A stretch of DNA of 64,000 nucleotides, taken from IMG/VR virus record IMGVR_UViG_3300049434_000028, positions 38,798 to 102,797 of that record, one strand, 5' to 3'. Position numbers and translations under genes: made by a program. A model generated the notes under the pieces. It made no database searches. It was not told where the DNA came from and saw nothing but the letters and a program-made list of their open reading frames with translations. Source of the stretch: a virus. Shown in pieces: positions 17,796-26,095 of this stretch (its first letter is position 1; every line of letters starts with the position of its first letter).

Positions 17796-17850
17796 TACTC
17801 CACCCCCTCCCTACCTGACACCCCTCCTTCGTGCTCAGGAAGGAGCGCGA

Positions 17851-18195
17851 CTAGCTCTGGGTGTAGGTGAAGGTGACCGTGTAGGTGCCCTGGCTGGCGA
17901 ACGCCTGCGAGGTCACGGATGCACCGTCGTAGTACGTGCCCGCCGTGACCGCAGAGTGCACGCCTGCACCAACGAGGGTGGTACCGGTCGGGATGTCAAA
18001 GACCGCGGTGGCCGAAGTGACACCGGCCGAGCTGGCCGACCAGGACAGGCTCTTACGCGCATACGCCGGGGAACCACCGGAAGGCTCGGTACCTGCCGAC
18101 GCGCCGGGGGCGGTGGTGTAGACCGCCCCGTAGAGGGCCGAGCCCTTGTACGCGTCGGACAGGATGTTCTTCATCGCGTTGGTCTGGATTGCCAT
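17851..18195 (-). CDS. Small beta-rich virion protein
   Basis: 114 residues, ATG with GGAGG-like GGCGTGACCC context and a close upstream gene. It begins MAIQTNAMKNILSDAYKGSA and then alternates Ala/Ser/Thr with Val/Tyr strands (TGTTLVGAGVHSAVTAGTYY). This matches a common short phage tail or decoration protein pattern. Probably binds the capsid or tail surface. The 55-base gap downstream holds a CTCCTTC/GAAGGAG inverted repeat. Confidence 0.6.
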   Translation of the reverse strand: MAIQTNAMKNILSDAYKGSALYGAVYTTAPGASAGTEPSGGSPAYARKSLSWSASSAGVTSATAVFDIPTGTTLVGAGVHSAVTAGTYYDGASVTSQAFASQGTYTVTFTYTQS

Positions 18196-18198
18196 GGG

Positions 18199-18471
18199 TC
18201 ACGCCTCCGTAGCGGGGTAGAAAGTCCCGGCGTCCGCGACTGCGAGGCCTTCTGGGACGTAGGTGGCTCCGTCGTACCCGCCGGGTCCAGCGTCGTACTC
18301 TTCCGACACCTCGACGAACTGCCAACGCTCCCGAGCGTCCGCAACGTAGGCCTCGATGTACCGGTCTCGCACGTAATCCGTGGCGGTCATCTCCGCGGTC
18401 CCACCGGGAACCGCGACAATGCTCCTGCATGTCACGCGCCGCTTGTCGATGCGCGGGTCTACCTCAGTCAT
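18199..18471 (-). CDS. Small uncharacterised virion-region protein
   Basis: 90 residues, rich in Arg, Asp and Tyr (DYVRDRYIEAYVADARERW). It sits three bases upstream of the small beta-rich virion gene and 18 bases after the next structural gene, so it is part of the same late transcript. Function not recognised; head-tail connector proteins of similar size are common here. Confidence 0.55.
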   Translation of the reverse strand: MTEVDPRIDKRRVTCRSIVAVPGGTAEMTATDYVRDRYIEAYVADARERWQFVEVSEEYDAGPGGYDGATYVPEGLAVADAGTFYPATEA

Positions 18472-18489
18472 CCACGTACCTCTCTGCTC

Positions 18490-19308
18490 CTATGCCGGTG
18501 AGTAGCCCTCGACGCGCAGGATCACGCTATCTGGTGTAGGGGCCGCAACGTATGCGAGAGCGGCCTTGGCGAGCAGGGTCAGCGATCCGTACCCGAAGAA
18601 AAGAGGTGCGAGCTGACCGGCATTCGCCACCAACACGCCCTCGCCGGATAGAGCGACCGACGTGAAATTCGGCGCCCCCGACAACTTCAACACGCCGGTT
18701 CCGTTGAGCACGGCCACCGCGGGCCGCCCGACCACCAGCGAGCCGTAGCCCGCGAAGGTCGCATTGTTAGGTCCGCTCTCCGGGTTCGGCGCGGGCGGAT
18801 CGGCCGAGGCCACCGCTGCACCGTCGAACGTGCCGCTGCGTCGAAGCCAGATCGGCTTCGCCTGGTTCGGACCGATGGTGCCGAGCTGGATGCCCAGCGC
18901 CTTCGATGGTGCAAGCGAGAACGGCGATGCCAACGACGGAGCCGTGCCCTTATCAGGCACCTTTACCGCCTGCTCCTCGGCCGCGTTGATGCTGCTCGCC
19001 GGGTTGTCGTCCGGTGCGATGTCGATCGTCTGGCCGCCCGGCTTCTGGAACGTCAACCAGGCGACCGCATTGCTGAGCGGGTAGCGCGGATGCCGGTTGA
19101 CCACGAACACGCACTGGTAGTCCACCGCGTTCTGCGAGAACTCGACCGGCGTGGCGCTGGGGAACACCGCACCGATGACGCCGCCGTGGACGACCGACCG
19201 AGACACCCAACCGCCCAGACTCAGACCGGCCGCGCCATCGGCGGAATCGCCTGACGTAGCGTCAGGAACAGAGAGCCGGTACTCGATCTGGCTCGGGGCG
19301 ATGGCCAT
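18490..19308 (-). CDS. Virion protein with four G(Y/T/E)G repeats
   Basis: 272 residues. Residues 1-170 form a mixed beta domain with a WLTFQKPGGQ segment. Residues about 188-255 contain four spaced units (FAGYGSLVV, LNGTGVLKL, LSGEGVLVA, FFGYGSLTL) of the same kind as the long array in the 914-residue neighbour. Probably a decoration, fibre or connector subunit that assembles with it. Confidence 0.6.
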   Translation of the reverse strand: MAIAPSQIEYRLSVPDATSGDSADGAAGLSLGGWVSRSVVHGGVIGAVFPSATPVEFSQNAVDYQCVFVVNRHPRYPLSNAVAWLTFQKPGGQTIDIAPDDNPASSINAAEEQAVKVPDKGTAPSLASPFSLAPSKALGIQLGTIGPNQAKPIWLRRSGTFDGAAVASADPPAPNPESGPNNATFAGYGSLVVGRPAVAVLNGTGVLKLSGAPNFTSVALSGEGVLVANAGQLAPLFFGYGSLTLLAKAALAYVAAPTPDSVILRVEGYSPA

Positions 19309-19319
19309 CTACTCCTGCT

Positions 19320-19829
19320 TCACCAGGTCAGGCCGCGCTCGTCCAGCCAGGACGCCACCCACCGCGGGACGCGGTAGCGGCGGCCTTCCAGGAACGTGAA
19401 CGTGTTGCCGTACCCGAGGGTGATGTCCTCCAGGTCGGTGTTGATGCGCACGACGACCTTCTCATTGAGGTATTCGACCGTCTGTGCGTGAACGACGCCG
19501 TTGGCCTGAGCCTGGGCCTGCGGGTCGGGAAGCTCCTCGATCTGCATCGTGGCGGTGCTGGATCCGATGAGACGCGGGGCGTCATCATCGTCGTCGTCCT
19601 CGTCCATGCGCGTCACCGCGCCGGAGTTAGCGTTGATGACCTCGCGGGTCTCCAGGTCGATGATGTCCTCGTCGACCGAACGTGCAGCGGCCTGCGTCAA
19701 CAAGCTGATCTCACCCTCACGGGCCTTGATCTCCTCCGAGTGCTCGCGCGCGAGTTCTTCCCGCTTGCGACCGGTGACGTCGCCAGGGCGCGCCTGACGA
19801 CCAGGACGGGTACGCGGCTGTGCTGTCAT
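19320..19829 (-). CDS. Uncharacterised protein downstream of the capsid gene
   Basis: 169 residues. A basic, Arg-rich N-terminus (MTAQPRTRPGRQARPGDV) and helical stretch are followed by a six-Asp run near residue 77 and a compact C-terminal beta domain (FTFLEGRRYRVPRWVASWL). Conserved-type small proteins after capsid genes often are head-completion or decoration factors; no specific family is recognised. Confidence 0.55.
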   Translation of the reverse strand: MTAQPRTRPGRQARPGDVTGRKREELAREHSEEIKAREGEISLLTQAAARSVDEDIIDLETREVINANSGAVTRMDEDDDDDDAPRLIGSSTATMQIEELPDPQAQAQANGVVHAQTVEYLNEKVVVRINTDLEDITLGYGNTFTFLEGRRYRVPRWVASWLDERGLTW

Positions 19830-19917
19830 GAATGACTCCCTGAGTAGGTGTCCGATGCACCGCGGAGCCCATGCCTGGAATCAGCAGGAACGGACCCCGC
19901 GGCGGGATCACGGGTGA

Positions 19918-19936
19918 AACTGACGAACGGTCAGTT
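19918..19936 (-). terminator. Hairpin at the end of the capsid gene
   Basis: Read on the minus strand, AACTGAC and GTCAGTT form a perfect 7-bp stem around a five-base loop, starting just before the capsid stop and followed by TTCACCC. A second GC-rich inverted repeat lies about 20 bases further on. It could trim the abundant capsid message or act as an mRNA stabiliser. Confidence 0.5.
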
Positions 19937-20917
19937 GGTCTCGCAGATCACGACGGAGTTGTCCGTAATCAGGCCAAATCCCCATATTGCATACCAGGCT
20001 AGGGCGTGCTCCCTGCCAAAATCGAGGATACCGCCATCTCTCAATTCGACAGGAAGCGAGATCGCGTGACCGAACGCATTGTCGCCCATGAAGATCGCCT
20101 GGTAGACATCGGACGCCGAGCCGCCAGCACCAACCAGCTTCTTGACCTGAGTGGTCTCGATGAAGACGACGTCCGCGATCCGGCCGATCTCGCCGAGCAT
20201 GAAGTTGCCGGGGGCCGCGTACTTCGTGACCTCGATGAACTCGGGGTCGTCACGCAGCTTGCGCGACTGGTGCGGGTGCACGAACGCGACGTAGGTCTCG
20301 CCGAGACGCGGGACATTCTTGGTCGCGAGGGTCTCCACGGCGTCCTTGATGGACGAGACGCGGAGCACGTACGCACCGGTCATCGCTGCACGGTTGGCAG
20401 CAACGGTGCCGTCGTCGTACGGCGAAGTCGGGGTGATCGCGCCGGTCGGGGGGAGGTAACCGAAGATGACCGACGTCGCCGTCAGGATCGTGTCGCGGGC
20501 CGAGCCGTCCAGGTACAGGGCCATGTTGCGGCCGAGCAGCCGGGAGGCCGACGCCATGACGTCGTCGAACGAAGCGTTGAGCAGCAGCTCGGAGACCGCG
20601 ATTGCATAGCCCTGCTCCGCGACGGTGATCTGATACTGCGACGCCGACAGCGCGTTGGTCTGCATGCGCACACCCTCAACGAGCTGCGAGGCAGCGCCGA
20701 GGTTGTTGTACCGCATGAAGTTGACCGTGAGACCGGGCTGCACGCCCAGCTCGGTCTTCTTGACCGCGAACTGCTCGAATCGCAGGATCGGCATGCTCTG
20801 GAACAAGATCTCCTTGCTCCAGATGCTCTGGATTGCCGCAGAGAGCTGCGCGTTCGCACCGGCATACGCGGTCGGACTCGCACTCAGGAACGGCGTACCG
20901 GTGATGGCTGATGCCAC
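19931..20917 (-). CDS. Major capsid protein, N4-gp56-like family
   Basis: 328 residues from a GTG with AAGGAGG ten bases upstream. Features typical of the N4-gp56 capsid family are the KTELGVQPGLTVNFMRYNNL segment near residue 55, AEQGYAIAVSELLLNAS near 100, and a C-terminal domain with YVAFVHPHQSRKLRDDPEF and FGLITDNSVVICETN. No proteolysis delta domain is apparent. The preceding coiled-coil scaffold gene and the flanking hairpins agree with the most abundant virion protein being regulated on its own. Confidence 0.85.
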   Translation of the reverse strand: MASAITGTPFLSASPTAYAGANAQLSAAIQSIWSKEILFQSMPILRFEQFAVKKTELGVQPGLTVNFMRYNNLGAASQLVEGVRMQTNALSASQYQITVAEQGYAIAVSELLLNASFDDVMASASRLLGRNMALYLDGSARDTILTATSVIFGYLPPTGAITPTSPYDDGTVAANRAAMTGAYVLRVSSIKDAVETLATKNVPRLGETYVAFVHPHQSRKLRDDPEFIEVTKYAAPGNFMLGEIGRIADVVFIETTQVKKLVGAGGSASDVYQAIFMGDNAFGHAISLPVELRDGGILDFGREHALAWYAIWGFGLITDNSVVICETN

Positions 20918-20946
20918 GCGGGGTCTACCTCCTTGGAAGGGGAGCC

Positions 20947-20960
20947 ACTCGGTACCGAGT
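20947..20960. promoter_or_regulatory. 14-bp perfect palindrome upstream of the capsid gene
   Basis: ACTCGGTACCGAGT is a perfect palindrome in the 72-base gap between the scaffold and capsid genes; flanking GAG and CTC extend the dyad. In RNA it would form a hairpin ahead of the capsid ribosome site. It may be a processing site, attenuator or operator. The half-site ACTCGG/CCGAGT also makes up the palindrome at 49615. Confidence 0.45.
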
Positions 20961-20989
20961 AACTCCAGGCTTGCTGGATCGGACGGTGG

Positions 20990-21847
20990 TTACCGCCCAC
21001 GTACTTGCTGACTTGCCGCTTCCAGCAGCCTGCCCCGGTTCTTCATGTACGTCGCCATGTCCATGTTGCTGATCTGCTCAGCAGTAAACGTTTCCTGTCC
21101 CGACTGGTTCTCCATTGGCCCAACTGGTGGTGCTGTCACCCCGGTGCCGCGAGCCTGCTGGCGTGCCTGCTGGTACGCACTCGCCTGCTCCTGCTGCGCC
21201 TGGGTGACCTGGCTGAGGATATTGCCCGTCGTCTCGATTGCGCGAGAGACGTTGGCGTCGATCTCTTCTATCGAGTTACCCGCTACCCAGGAATGCAGCT
21301 CCGGCATGATGTTGTCGCTCTCCTCCGCGAGCCGCCGTGCACGGTGCTCATTGAGGAGCTGGAACTGCCGCTCGCGTTCCAGCAGGGCGTCGCGCTGCGC
21401 AATCTGCGACTGCAGGTCCGACATCTGCGCGCTCCAGGCCTGCTGCGTCTCCTCCAGCTTCTGCTCGAAGCTGAGGTTCTTGACGCGCTCGGCCTCGGCC
21501 GCTGCCTCGGCATCCTTGCGCGCCTTCTCCTCCGCGGCCAGCCGGGCCTGGGTGTCGGCCTCGATCTTCTTGAGCCGCTCCTCCTGCTCCGTGATCTTGC
21601 CGTAGAGCTTGTCCTTCTCCTGCTTGCGCGCGGCCTCGATGTCGGCAGCCGTGAAGGTCTGGACGCCGCCGTTCTGCTGCGTCGGCGGGGGCTCGACCGG
21701 CACCGGTACCGGGAGCGGCGGGACTGTGATCGTGTTGCCCGCGGGCTCATTGCCGCCGCTGGCCCCGGCGATCGGGAAGATCGGCGTGCCGTTCTTGCGG
21801 TACCCGAGCACCTCGCGGGGGCCATGGGTAAGGATTCTGGGTCGCAT
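20990..21847 (-). CDS. Scaffolding protein
   Basis: 285 residues; AAGGA precedes the chosen ATG (MRPRILTHGPREV) and 18 more upstream codons are rejected. A Pro-rich linker (residues 45-65) leads to a long Glu/Lys/Ala/Gln heptad-type helix from about 75 to 190, a coiled coil typical of phage head scaffolds, then a Gln-rich low-complexity stretch and a short C-terminal helix that would bind capsid subunits. Position between a protease-like gene and the capsid gene is the usual one. Confidence 0.75.
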   Translation of the reverse strand: MRPRILTHGPREVLGYRKNGTPIFPIAGASGGNEPAGNTITVPPLPVPVPVEPPPTQQNGGVQTFTAADIEAARKQEKDKLYGKITEQEERLKKIEADTQARLAAEEKARKDAEAAAEAERVKNLSFEQKLEETQQAWSAQMSDLQSQIAQRDALLERERQFQLLNEHRARRLAEESDNIMPELHSWVAGNSIEEIDANVSRAIETTGNILSQVTQAQQEQASAYQQARQQARGTGVTAPPVGPMENQSGQETFTAEQISNMDMATYMKNRGRLLEAASQQVRGR

Positions 21848-21934
21848 GTATCCGTCCTTCGCGTGTCCGTAGGCCCTGACGGGCCGAGCAGTGGCATGCA
21901 CGCTAGCTGGACGGCACGCAAGGGTGTGCGAGGG

Positions 21935-22648
21935 TTACTCGCCTGCCACGCGCCGGGTAGAGCGGCCAGTGATGGAGGTCTTCAACGCCGCTCGCCACTC
22001 GGGGTACTTCTCGCCGAACGTGGACTTCTCCCCCGCGGCGGTCCTGGTGATGACGTAGCCGCCTTTGGACATCCGGAACGGTTTCGAGCAGCGCTGCATG
22101 TAGTCCAGCATCGCGCCCTGATGCGCCTGCGGATCCCCCCAGGCCGGAGTGACGAAATTGCTGACCGTTACCGGCGTCGCTGCCGCAGTCCCATGGGTAA
22201 CGTTGATGACGTAGGAGTCGGACTCCACCGGGTCGCACACCTCAGCGGCGTAGAGCACGCCCGAGCCGTTGTCCCACCACCCATTGCACCGCGGGTCGAC
22301 GAACCATTCGAGCACCTCGTGCGAGAGCACGCTGGCCACCGAGAGGGTGTTGGTCAAGGCGTTGCCCCCGTTGTCCAGCACCGGCCCAGCGAAGACCCGG
22401 CCGTACTGCGTGCCGTCAGGATCCTCGGTGTGCCAGCCGAGCGCGCCTTCCTGGTCGCTGTCGTCGAACACGCCGAGCACCACCGCACTCGGCGGGATGT
22501 GCGCGGTATCGGGGTAGTAAATGACCGGGATCGGGAGCAGGCCCCACAACGGCGCGGCATGCAGGCGAAGCTGAGTCGCGCACGCACGAGTCATCGTTGC
22601 GACGTCGTTGTTGCTGACCCGAGTGGACTTGTTGACGATAGCCAACAC
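21935..22648 (-). CDS. Metallopeptidase-like protein, candidate prohead protease
   Basis: 237 residues from GTG. Residues 109-119 read SHEVLEWFVDP, a HExx(E/H)-type metal-site motif followed by a conserved Asp-Pro; AAEVCDPVESDSY at 134-146 and VSNFVTPAWGDP near 160 complete a pattern I recall from a phage and bacterial family with the core SHE...E..VDP. The gene lies between portal and scaffold, exactly where tailed phages encode the capsid maturation protease, yet none of the usual serine protease motifs is present. A maturation role is inference; a virion-borne enzyme acting on the host is the alternative. Confidence 0.55.
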   Translation of the reverse strand: MLAIVNKSTRVSNNDVATMTRACATQLRLHAAPLWGLLPIPVIYYPDTAHIPPSAVVLGVFDDSDQEGALGWHTEDPDGTQYGRVFAGPVLDNGGNALTNTLSVASVLSHEVLEWFVDPRCNGWWDNGSGVLYAAEVCDPVESDSYVINVTHGTAAATPVTVSNFVTPAWGDPQAHQGAMLDYMQRCSKPFRMSKGGYVITRTAAGEKSTFGEKYPEWRAALKTSITGRSTRRVAGE

Positions 22649-22656
22649 GGCGAATC

Positions 22657-24369
22657 CTAATCGTTGTCGTCGTTAGCAGGGTTGCGCCGCTGCGAGAGCT
22701 TTGTGCCATAGGCGCGCGTGTTGAGCTGATTGACCATCTCGCCCACCTCAGGCGGGAGCGCAACCGGCTGGGTGACCGCCGGAGCCCCACCGCCTGCACC
22801 CCCGCCCGCGGTGCTGACACCAGCGCCGCCCGCACTGGTGACATCCGGCTGCGGCCCGTCCGGGCTGGGAAGCATGCCCGTCTCCGACAACACCGCTGCC
22901 GAGATCTGACTCTTCAACATATCGAGCGCGCCCTGGTCAATCGCGTCCTCGACCAACTCCAAGAAGATCTCCCGGCTCTTGTTATCGGGGAACTCCTCGC
23001 CCAGCTCGCGCAGCGCGCCGCGCTTGGACTCCAGACCGAGCGCCATCTTCATCTGCACCTCGTTGAGCTTGATGAGGATGTCGACGGGCAGCGGCGGCGG
23101 CCAGTGGCATTCGGTCTGGTAGGTGACCGGGTCGTCCGGGTCCAGTACCGGGAGCTGACCATCCTTCAGTTCGTCGCTCTCGCTGGGATCCCACTGGAAC
23201 GTGAGCGGTTCCTTGACGGCCAGCGTGCGCAGGATCAGCTCGTTGACGCGTCGGATGCCCTGCCCGTAGTTCGTCGTCTTCTGCCGGTAGCGCTGCATCA
23301 TCGGCGTGTACTGGATCGCCAGCGCGACGCCGGAGGTGTTGCTGATCGGCTGCACGTCGCCGAGCGCACCCTCGGGAACACCGGTCAACTCGTGCATGCT
23401 CTTCTTCAGCATCGCGAGGTAGTCCATGGGGCCGCCGAGGTTCGCGCCCAGCTCCAGGTTGAATACCTGCGCGTCCTTCGGCAGTCCGCCCCAAACCTTC
23501 TTGGGGCCCTTCTCCAACTGCGACGCCTTCGCTCCGGTGATCACCGTCACGGGCGCAGCGTGGTAGTTGATGATGTCCGAGACGTCGGTGGCCTTCTCGT
23601 TGTACTCGCGGTTCAGCGAGATGATGCCGCCGATGTCCGAGAGCCCCCACGGCGAGCCGGAGACCTTGGTGTTGGGGATGTGCACGACGGGGATGACGCC
23701 CAGCGGGTTCGGGCGCGCATCGAGCAGCTCGTCGTTGATGTACTCCTCGATCTGAGTGTCCGTCAGGATCTCGGTATAGGTGAAAACCTGACGCGTACCG
23801 TCCGCCGTCGTGCCCCAGAACTTGTACTTGAGCTTGAAGCGCAGGAGTCGGTTGCGGTCATGCGGATGGAACTCGGGGAAGGCATGCGCGCCGTTGATCG
23901 GAAGGACACGCACGCGACCGGCGTGGAACCCACCGGCCGGGTCCACCCACGGCTCCTCGTACGCGACCTTGATGAAGCAGTCGCCGGAGACACCACCGAG
24001 CTGGCCCAGCTCCAGCAGCAGCGACTCCTTGTCGTTGTCGACCTCCCACACGCGCGAGAGCAACGACGGCACGATCGCCGACGTCGCGAGCGGCGTGCGG
24101 AAGTAGACCCCGCGGCCGAAGCAGAAGTTGTTGATGAACGACGCGAAAGCCTCGACGTAGTTGAACGTGAGCTGGGGCTCGCCCATCTCCCGCCGATGAC
24201 TCCAGTGATGACCGAGGAACCAGGCCCAGTTCTGCGCGTACCGGTTGAGCCGCGGGCCGTGTACCTCGAACTCCTCATCGGCCAGCTCTACCAGGCCGAG
24301 CGGAGAGATCGAGACCGTGAGGTCACCGGAGGACGCACGGAAGGACGGCGAGACGAAGTCGACGCTCAC
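22657..24369 (-). CDS. Portal protein
   Basis: 570 residues from GTG with GGAG upstream. The body matches SPP1-gp6-like portals: an N-terminal wing with LTFNYVEAFASFINNFCFGRG, a stem region with IISLNREYNEKATDVSDIINYHAAPV, and YTPMMQRYRQKTTNYGQGIRR near residue 365. The C-terminal ~70 residues are Gly/Pro-rich and disordered. Portals form the dodecameric ring at one capsid vertex and dock the terminase. Coupled position upstream of the protease-like gene and downstream of the terminase fits. Confidence 0.88.
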   Translation of the reverse strand: MSVDFVSPSFRASSGDLTVSISPLGLVELADEEFEVHGPRLNRYAQNWAWFLGHHWSHRREMGEPQLTFNYVEAFASFINNFCFGRGVYFRTPLATSAIVPSLLSRVWEVDNDKESLLLELGQLGGVSGDCFIKVAYEEPWVDPAGGFHAGRVRVLPINGAHAFPEFHPHDRNRLLRFKLKYKFWGTTADGTRQVFTYTEILTDTQIEEYINDELLDARPNPLGVIPVVHIPNTKVSGSPWGLSDIGGIISLNREYNEKATDVSDIINYHAAPVTVITGAKASQLEKGPKKVWGGLPKDAQVFNLELGANLGGPMDYLAMLKKSMHELTGVPEGALGDVQPISNTSGVALAIQYTPMMQRYRQKTTNYGQGIRRVNELILRTLAVKEPLTFQWDPSESDELKDGQLPVLDPDDPVTYQTECHWPPPLPVDILIKLNEVQMKMALGLESKRGALRELGEEFPDNKSREIFLELVEDAIDQGALDMLKSQISAAVLSETGMLPSPDGPQPDVTSAGGAGVSTAGGGAGGGAPAVTQPVALPPEVGEMVNQLNTRAYGTKLSQRRNPANDDND

Positions 24370-24372
24370 GAG

Positions 24373-24762
24373 CTAGCTCCACTGCCCCTGAACGCCGCCG
24401 CGCTTGCCGAACTGCAGCCGGTGGAACACGTCAGGGTCGTGCGTGCCGTCGGCCTTGATCGGGTGCAGGTCCATGTAGGCGGTGTTGTCCACGCTCGGGG
24501 TGTGAAACGACTCCTCGCCCCCGCGGGTGAGCACACCGTCGTGGGCGACCTGCAGCTTGATCGCGGTCTGACGGAAGTTGTACCCGCTGTCCCGACGCTG
24601 CACGAACGCCTCCCGCGCGGCCTTGCGGCTGGGGAAGTGCTCCAGGTCGTCGTGCGACGGCTCGGCGTAGCTGCTCCCGCCGTGCCAGCGCGCGGCGTAG
24701 CCCTTGGTCACCTTTGCCTCGGCAGGCGTCGGAGCGCGGCGGTCATTGAACAACTGCGGCAT
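24373..24762 (-). CDS. Small uncharacterised protein before the portal
   Basis: 129 residues, basic and His-rich, beginning MPQLFNDRRAP. Near residues 25-60 it reads ARWHGGSSYAEPSHDDLEHF. It is the first of a run of four short genes between the protease-like paralogues and the portal, and shares the (FNDRR) opening with the following gene. Family unknown. Confidence 0.55.
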   Translation of the reverse strand: MPQLFNDRRAPTPAEAKVTKGYAARWHGGSSYAEPSHDDLEHFPSRKAAREAFVQRRDSGYNFRQTAIKLQVAHDGVLTRGGEESFHTPSVDNTAYMDLHPIKADGTHDPDVFHRLQFGKRGGVQGQWS

Positions 24763-24764
24763 GG

Positions 24765-24977
24765 TCAGCCCCTTCCGTACATCTTCAGCGTGCGCGGGGT
24801 GAGCTTGGCAAGTTCCTCGCGCGGCCGGTCGTAGTTGGCCTTGCCGCAGTCCATGCAGTACGGCTCTCCACCGTCCCGCGAGATGTGCGTGGCGGGCTTG
24901 GCGCAGTAGTCGCAGGTCATCTCCTGCGGGCCAGCGGGAGCGGCAGTACGCGAGACGCGGCGATCGTTGAACTCCAT
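24765..24977 (-). CDS. Zinc-ribbon protein
   Basis: 70 residues. Two Cys pairs, CDYC (22-25) and CMDC (41-44), form a classic four-Cys zinc ribbon. The opening MEFNDRRVSRT echoes the downstream gene's LFNDRR, hinting at a shared N-terminal signal such as a virion-targeting tag. Function unknown; a structural or nucleic-acid-binding knuckle is possible. Confidence 0.6.
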   Translation of the reverse strand: MEFNDRRVSRTAAPAGPQEMTCDYCAKPATHISRDGGEPYCMDCGKANYDRPREELAKLTPRTLKMYGRG

Positions 24978-24984
24978 ACGAGAG

Positions 24985-25356
24985 CTACCTCTTCGCCTTC
25001 TGGATCTTGCCCCTGGCCGAGGCCTTGAGCTGCTTGATGTCGATCGCGGTGACGTTCAACGACCGGCCGACGTCGGCAGTCCCCCAGTGCATGGAGTGGT
25101 AGCCCGCCTGGCCGTACTTGACGCCGAGCGCGTGCTGGTACTGCGCCAGCGCCATGCCGGTGTCCGGTGCGGGGAGCGAGCTGCCGGTCTTGGAGTCCCA
25201 GATGTGCGGCGTCCGGTCCGGGCCGACGACGTGCCACTTGTTCGGGCCACCGCCCGGCGCCCAGAGCTGGCCCTGCGTGCCGTCATGCAGCGGCACCATG
25301 TCTCCGGCCTTGGGCGCCGCGCGACCCTGGCCCTCGGAGAACGCCTGGTTGCGCAT
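24985..25356 (-). CDS. Small uncharacterised protein, Gly/Trp-rich
   Basis: 123 residues, ATG overlapping the upstream stop (TGATG). The middle has WAPGGGPNKWHVVGPDRTPH, a possible beta domain, followed by a helical basic tail (KQLKASARGKIQKAKR). Encoded in the coupled block between the HExxH paralogues and the portal. Not recognised. Confidence 0.55.
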   Translation of the reverse strand: MRNQAFSEGQGRAAPKAGDMVPLHDGTQGQLWAPGGGPNKWHVVGPDRTPHIWDSKTGSSLPAPDTGMALAQYQHALGVKYGQAGYHSMHWGTADVGRSLNVTAIDIKQLKASARGKIQKAKR

Positions 25357-25754
25357 CAGTCGACGACGAGCGCGGGGTTCACCCGGCTGTACCGGCCGCC
25401 GGAGCGGTCCGCCATGACGTACTCGATCTGGTTGCCCTCGCCCGCGCCGGACGCGTAGTCCGAGAGGTACTGCGGGCTCTCGACCCAGGCCGCCGAACCG
25501 ACGTGGGCGCGCTCGGCCATCGTCTCATTGGCGTGCTTGTACTGGGTGTCGGGGTTAACGCTGCTCGTCGTCCCCGGTGCCGGGCTCGTGGCCTCCATCA
25601 TCCCGCGCTGGAAGTCGTTGGGGACGTCCGTGTCGGTCGCGATGCCCTCCTCGAACCGCAGCGGGCCGCGCAGGCCGGGCTGGCCGAGGGCCATCTTGCG
25701 CTCGTACGTGTAGGGAGCGACCTCCGGGAATCCGGGGTTCGGTGCGATGCCCAT
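25356..25754 (-). CDS. Small uncharacterised protein, Pro/Tyr-rich
   Basis: 132 residues beginning MGIAPNPGFPEVAPYTYERK. Low hydrophobicity, many Pro, Gly and Tyr residues and no clear fold. It is coupled to the next gene through a one-base overlap. A flexible structural or injected protein is possible. Confidence 0.5.
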   Translation of the reverse strand: MGIAPNPGFPEVAPYTYERKMALGQPGLRGPLRFEEGIATDTDVPNDFQRGMMEATSPAPGTTSSVNPDTQYKHANETMAERAHVGSAAWVESPQYLSDYASGAGEGNQIEYVMADRSGGRYSRVNPALVVD

Positions 25755-25819
25755 GGTTCTTCTCCTGCCGTCGATGCATGCCGGTACCTACCGGCGAGCA
25801 TAGAGCGCTGCAGGAATCA

Positions 25820-25840
25820 AGCCGTCGAGAGCGACGGGCT
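25820..25840 (-). terminator. Hairpin between two short late genes
   Basis: AGCCGTCG and CGACGGGCT pair around AGAG with one bulge; read on the minus strand the hairpin follows the stop at 25839 and is trailed by TTGATTCC. The 84-base gap also has GCCGGTA/TACCGGC separated by two bases. Partial terminator or processing site. Confidence 0.4.
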
Positions 25841-26060
25841 ACTCGACCGGCGTGAACCCCTTCAGGGACACCGTTCCGTGCTGGTCCTGGCTGTAGTGCA
25901 ACTCGACCATGCCGTCCGGCCAATCCGGCCCGGTGACGGACACTACGTAGACGTGCCGCCCGTTGCCGACTGGTGCGCGGGTGATCTCGCCCAGCTCCGT
26001 GCCCTCAGGCAGGTCCAGCAGGTGCGCGAAGACATCCGGGTCCATCTTGAACTTGGCCAT
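25839..26060 (-). CDS. Small acidic uncharacterised protein
   Basis: 73 residues, beginning MAKFKMDPDVFAHLLDLPEG and continuing as a short beta domain (GRHVYVVSVTGPDWPDGMVE). Compact and probably folded. It ends at a hairpin and is separated from neighbours by 35-85 bases. Function unknown. Confidence 0.55.
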   Translation of the reverse strand: MAKFKMDPDVFAHLLDLPEGTELGEITRAPVGNGRHVYVVSVTGPDWPDGMVELHYSQDQHGTVSLKGFTPVE

Positions 26061-26095
26061 GCGTGATACCCCAAAATCGTGGTCCGAGGGCTCTA

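Noticed and set aside
21005-24834. Two long rightward ORFs (551 and 576 codons) opposite scaffold, protease-like and portal genes
   Set aside because: Antisense to well-supported genes; Leu/Arg/Val-rich composition without domains or ribosome sites.
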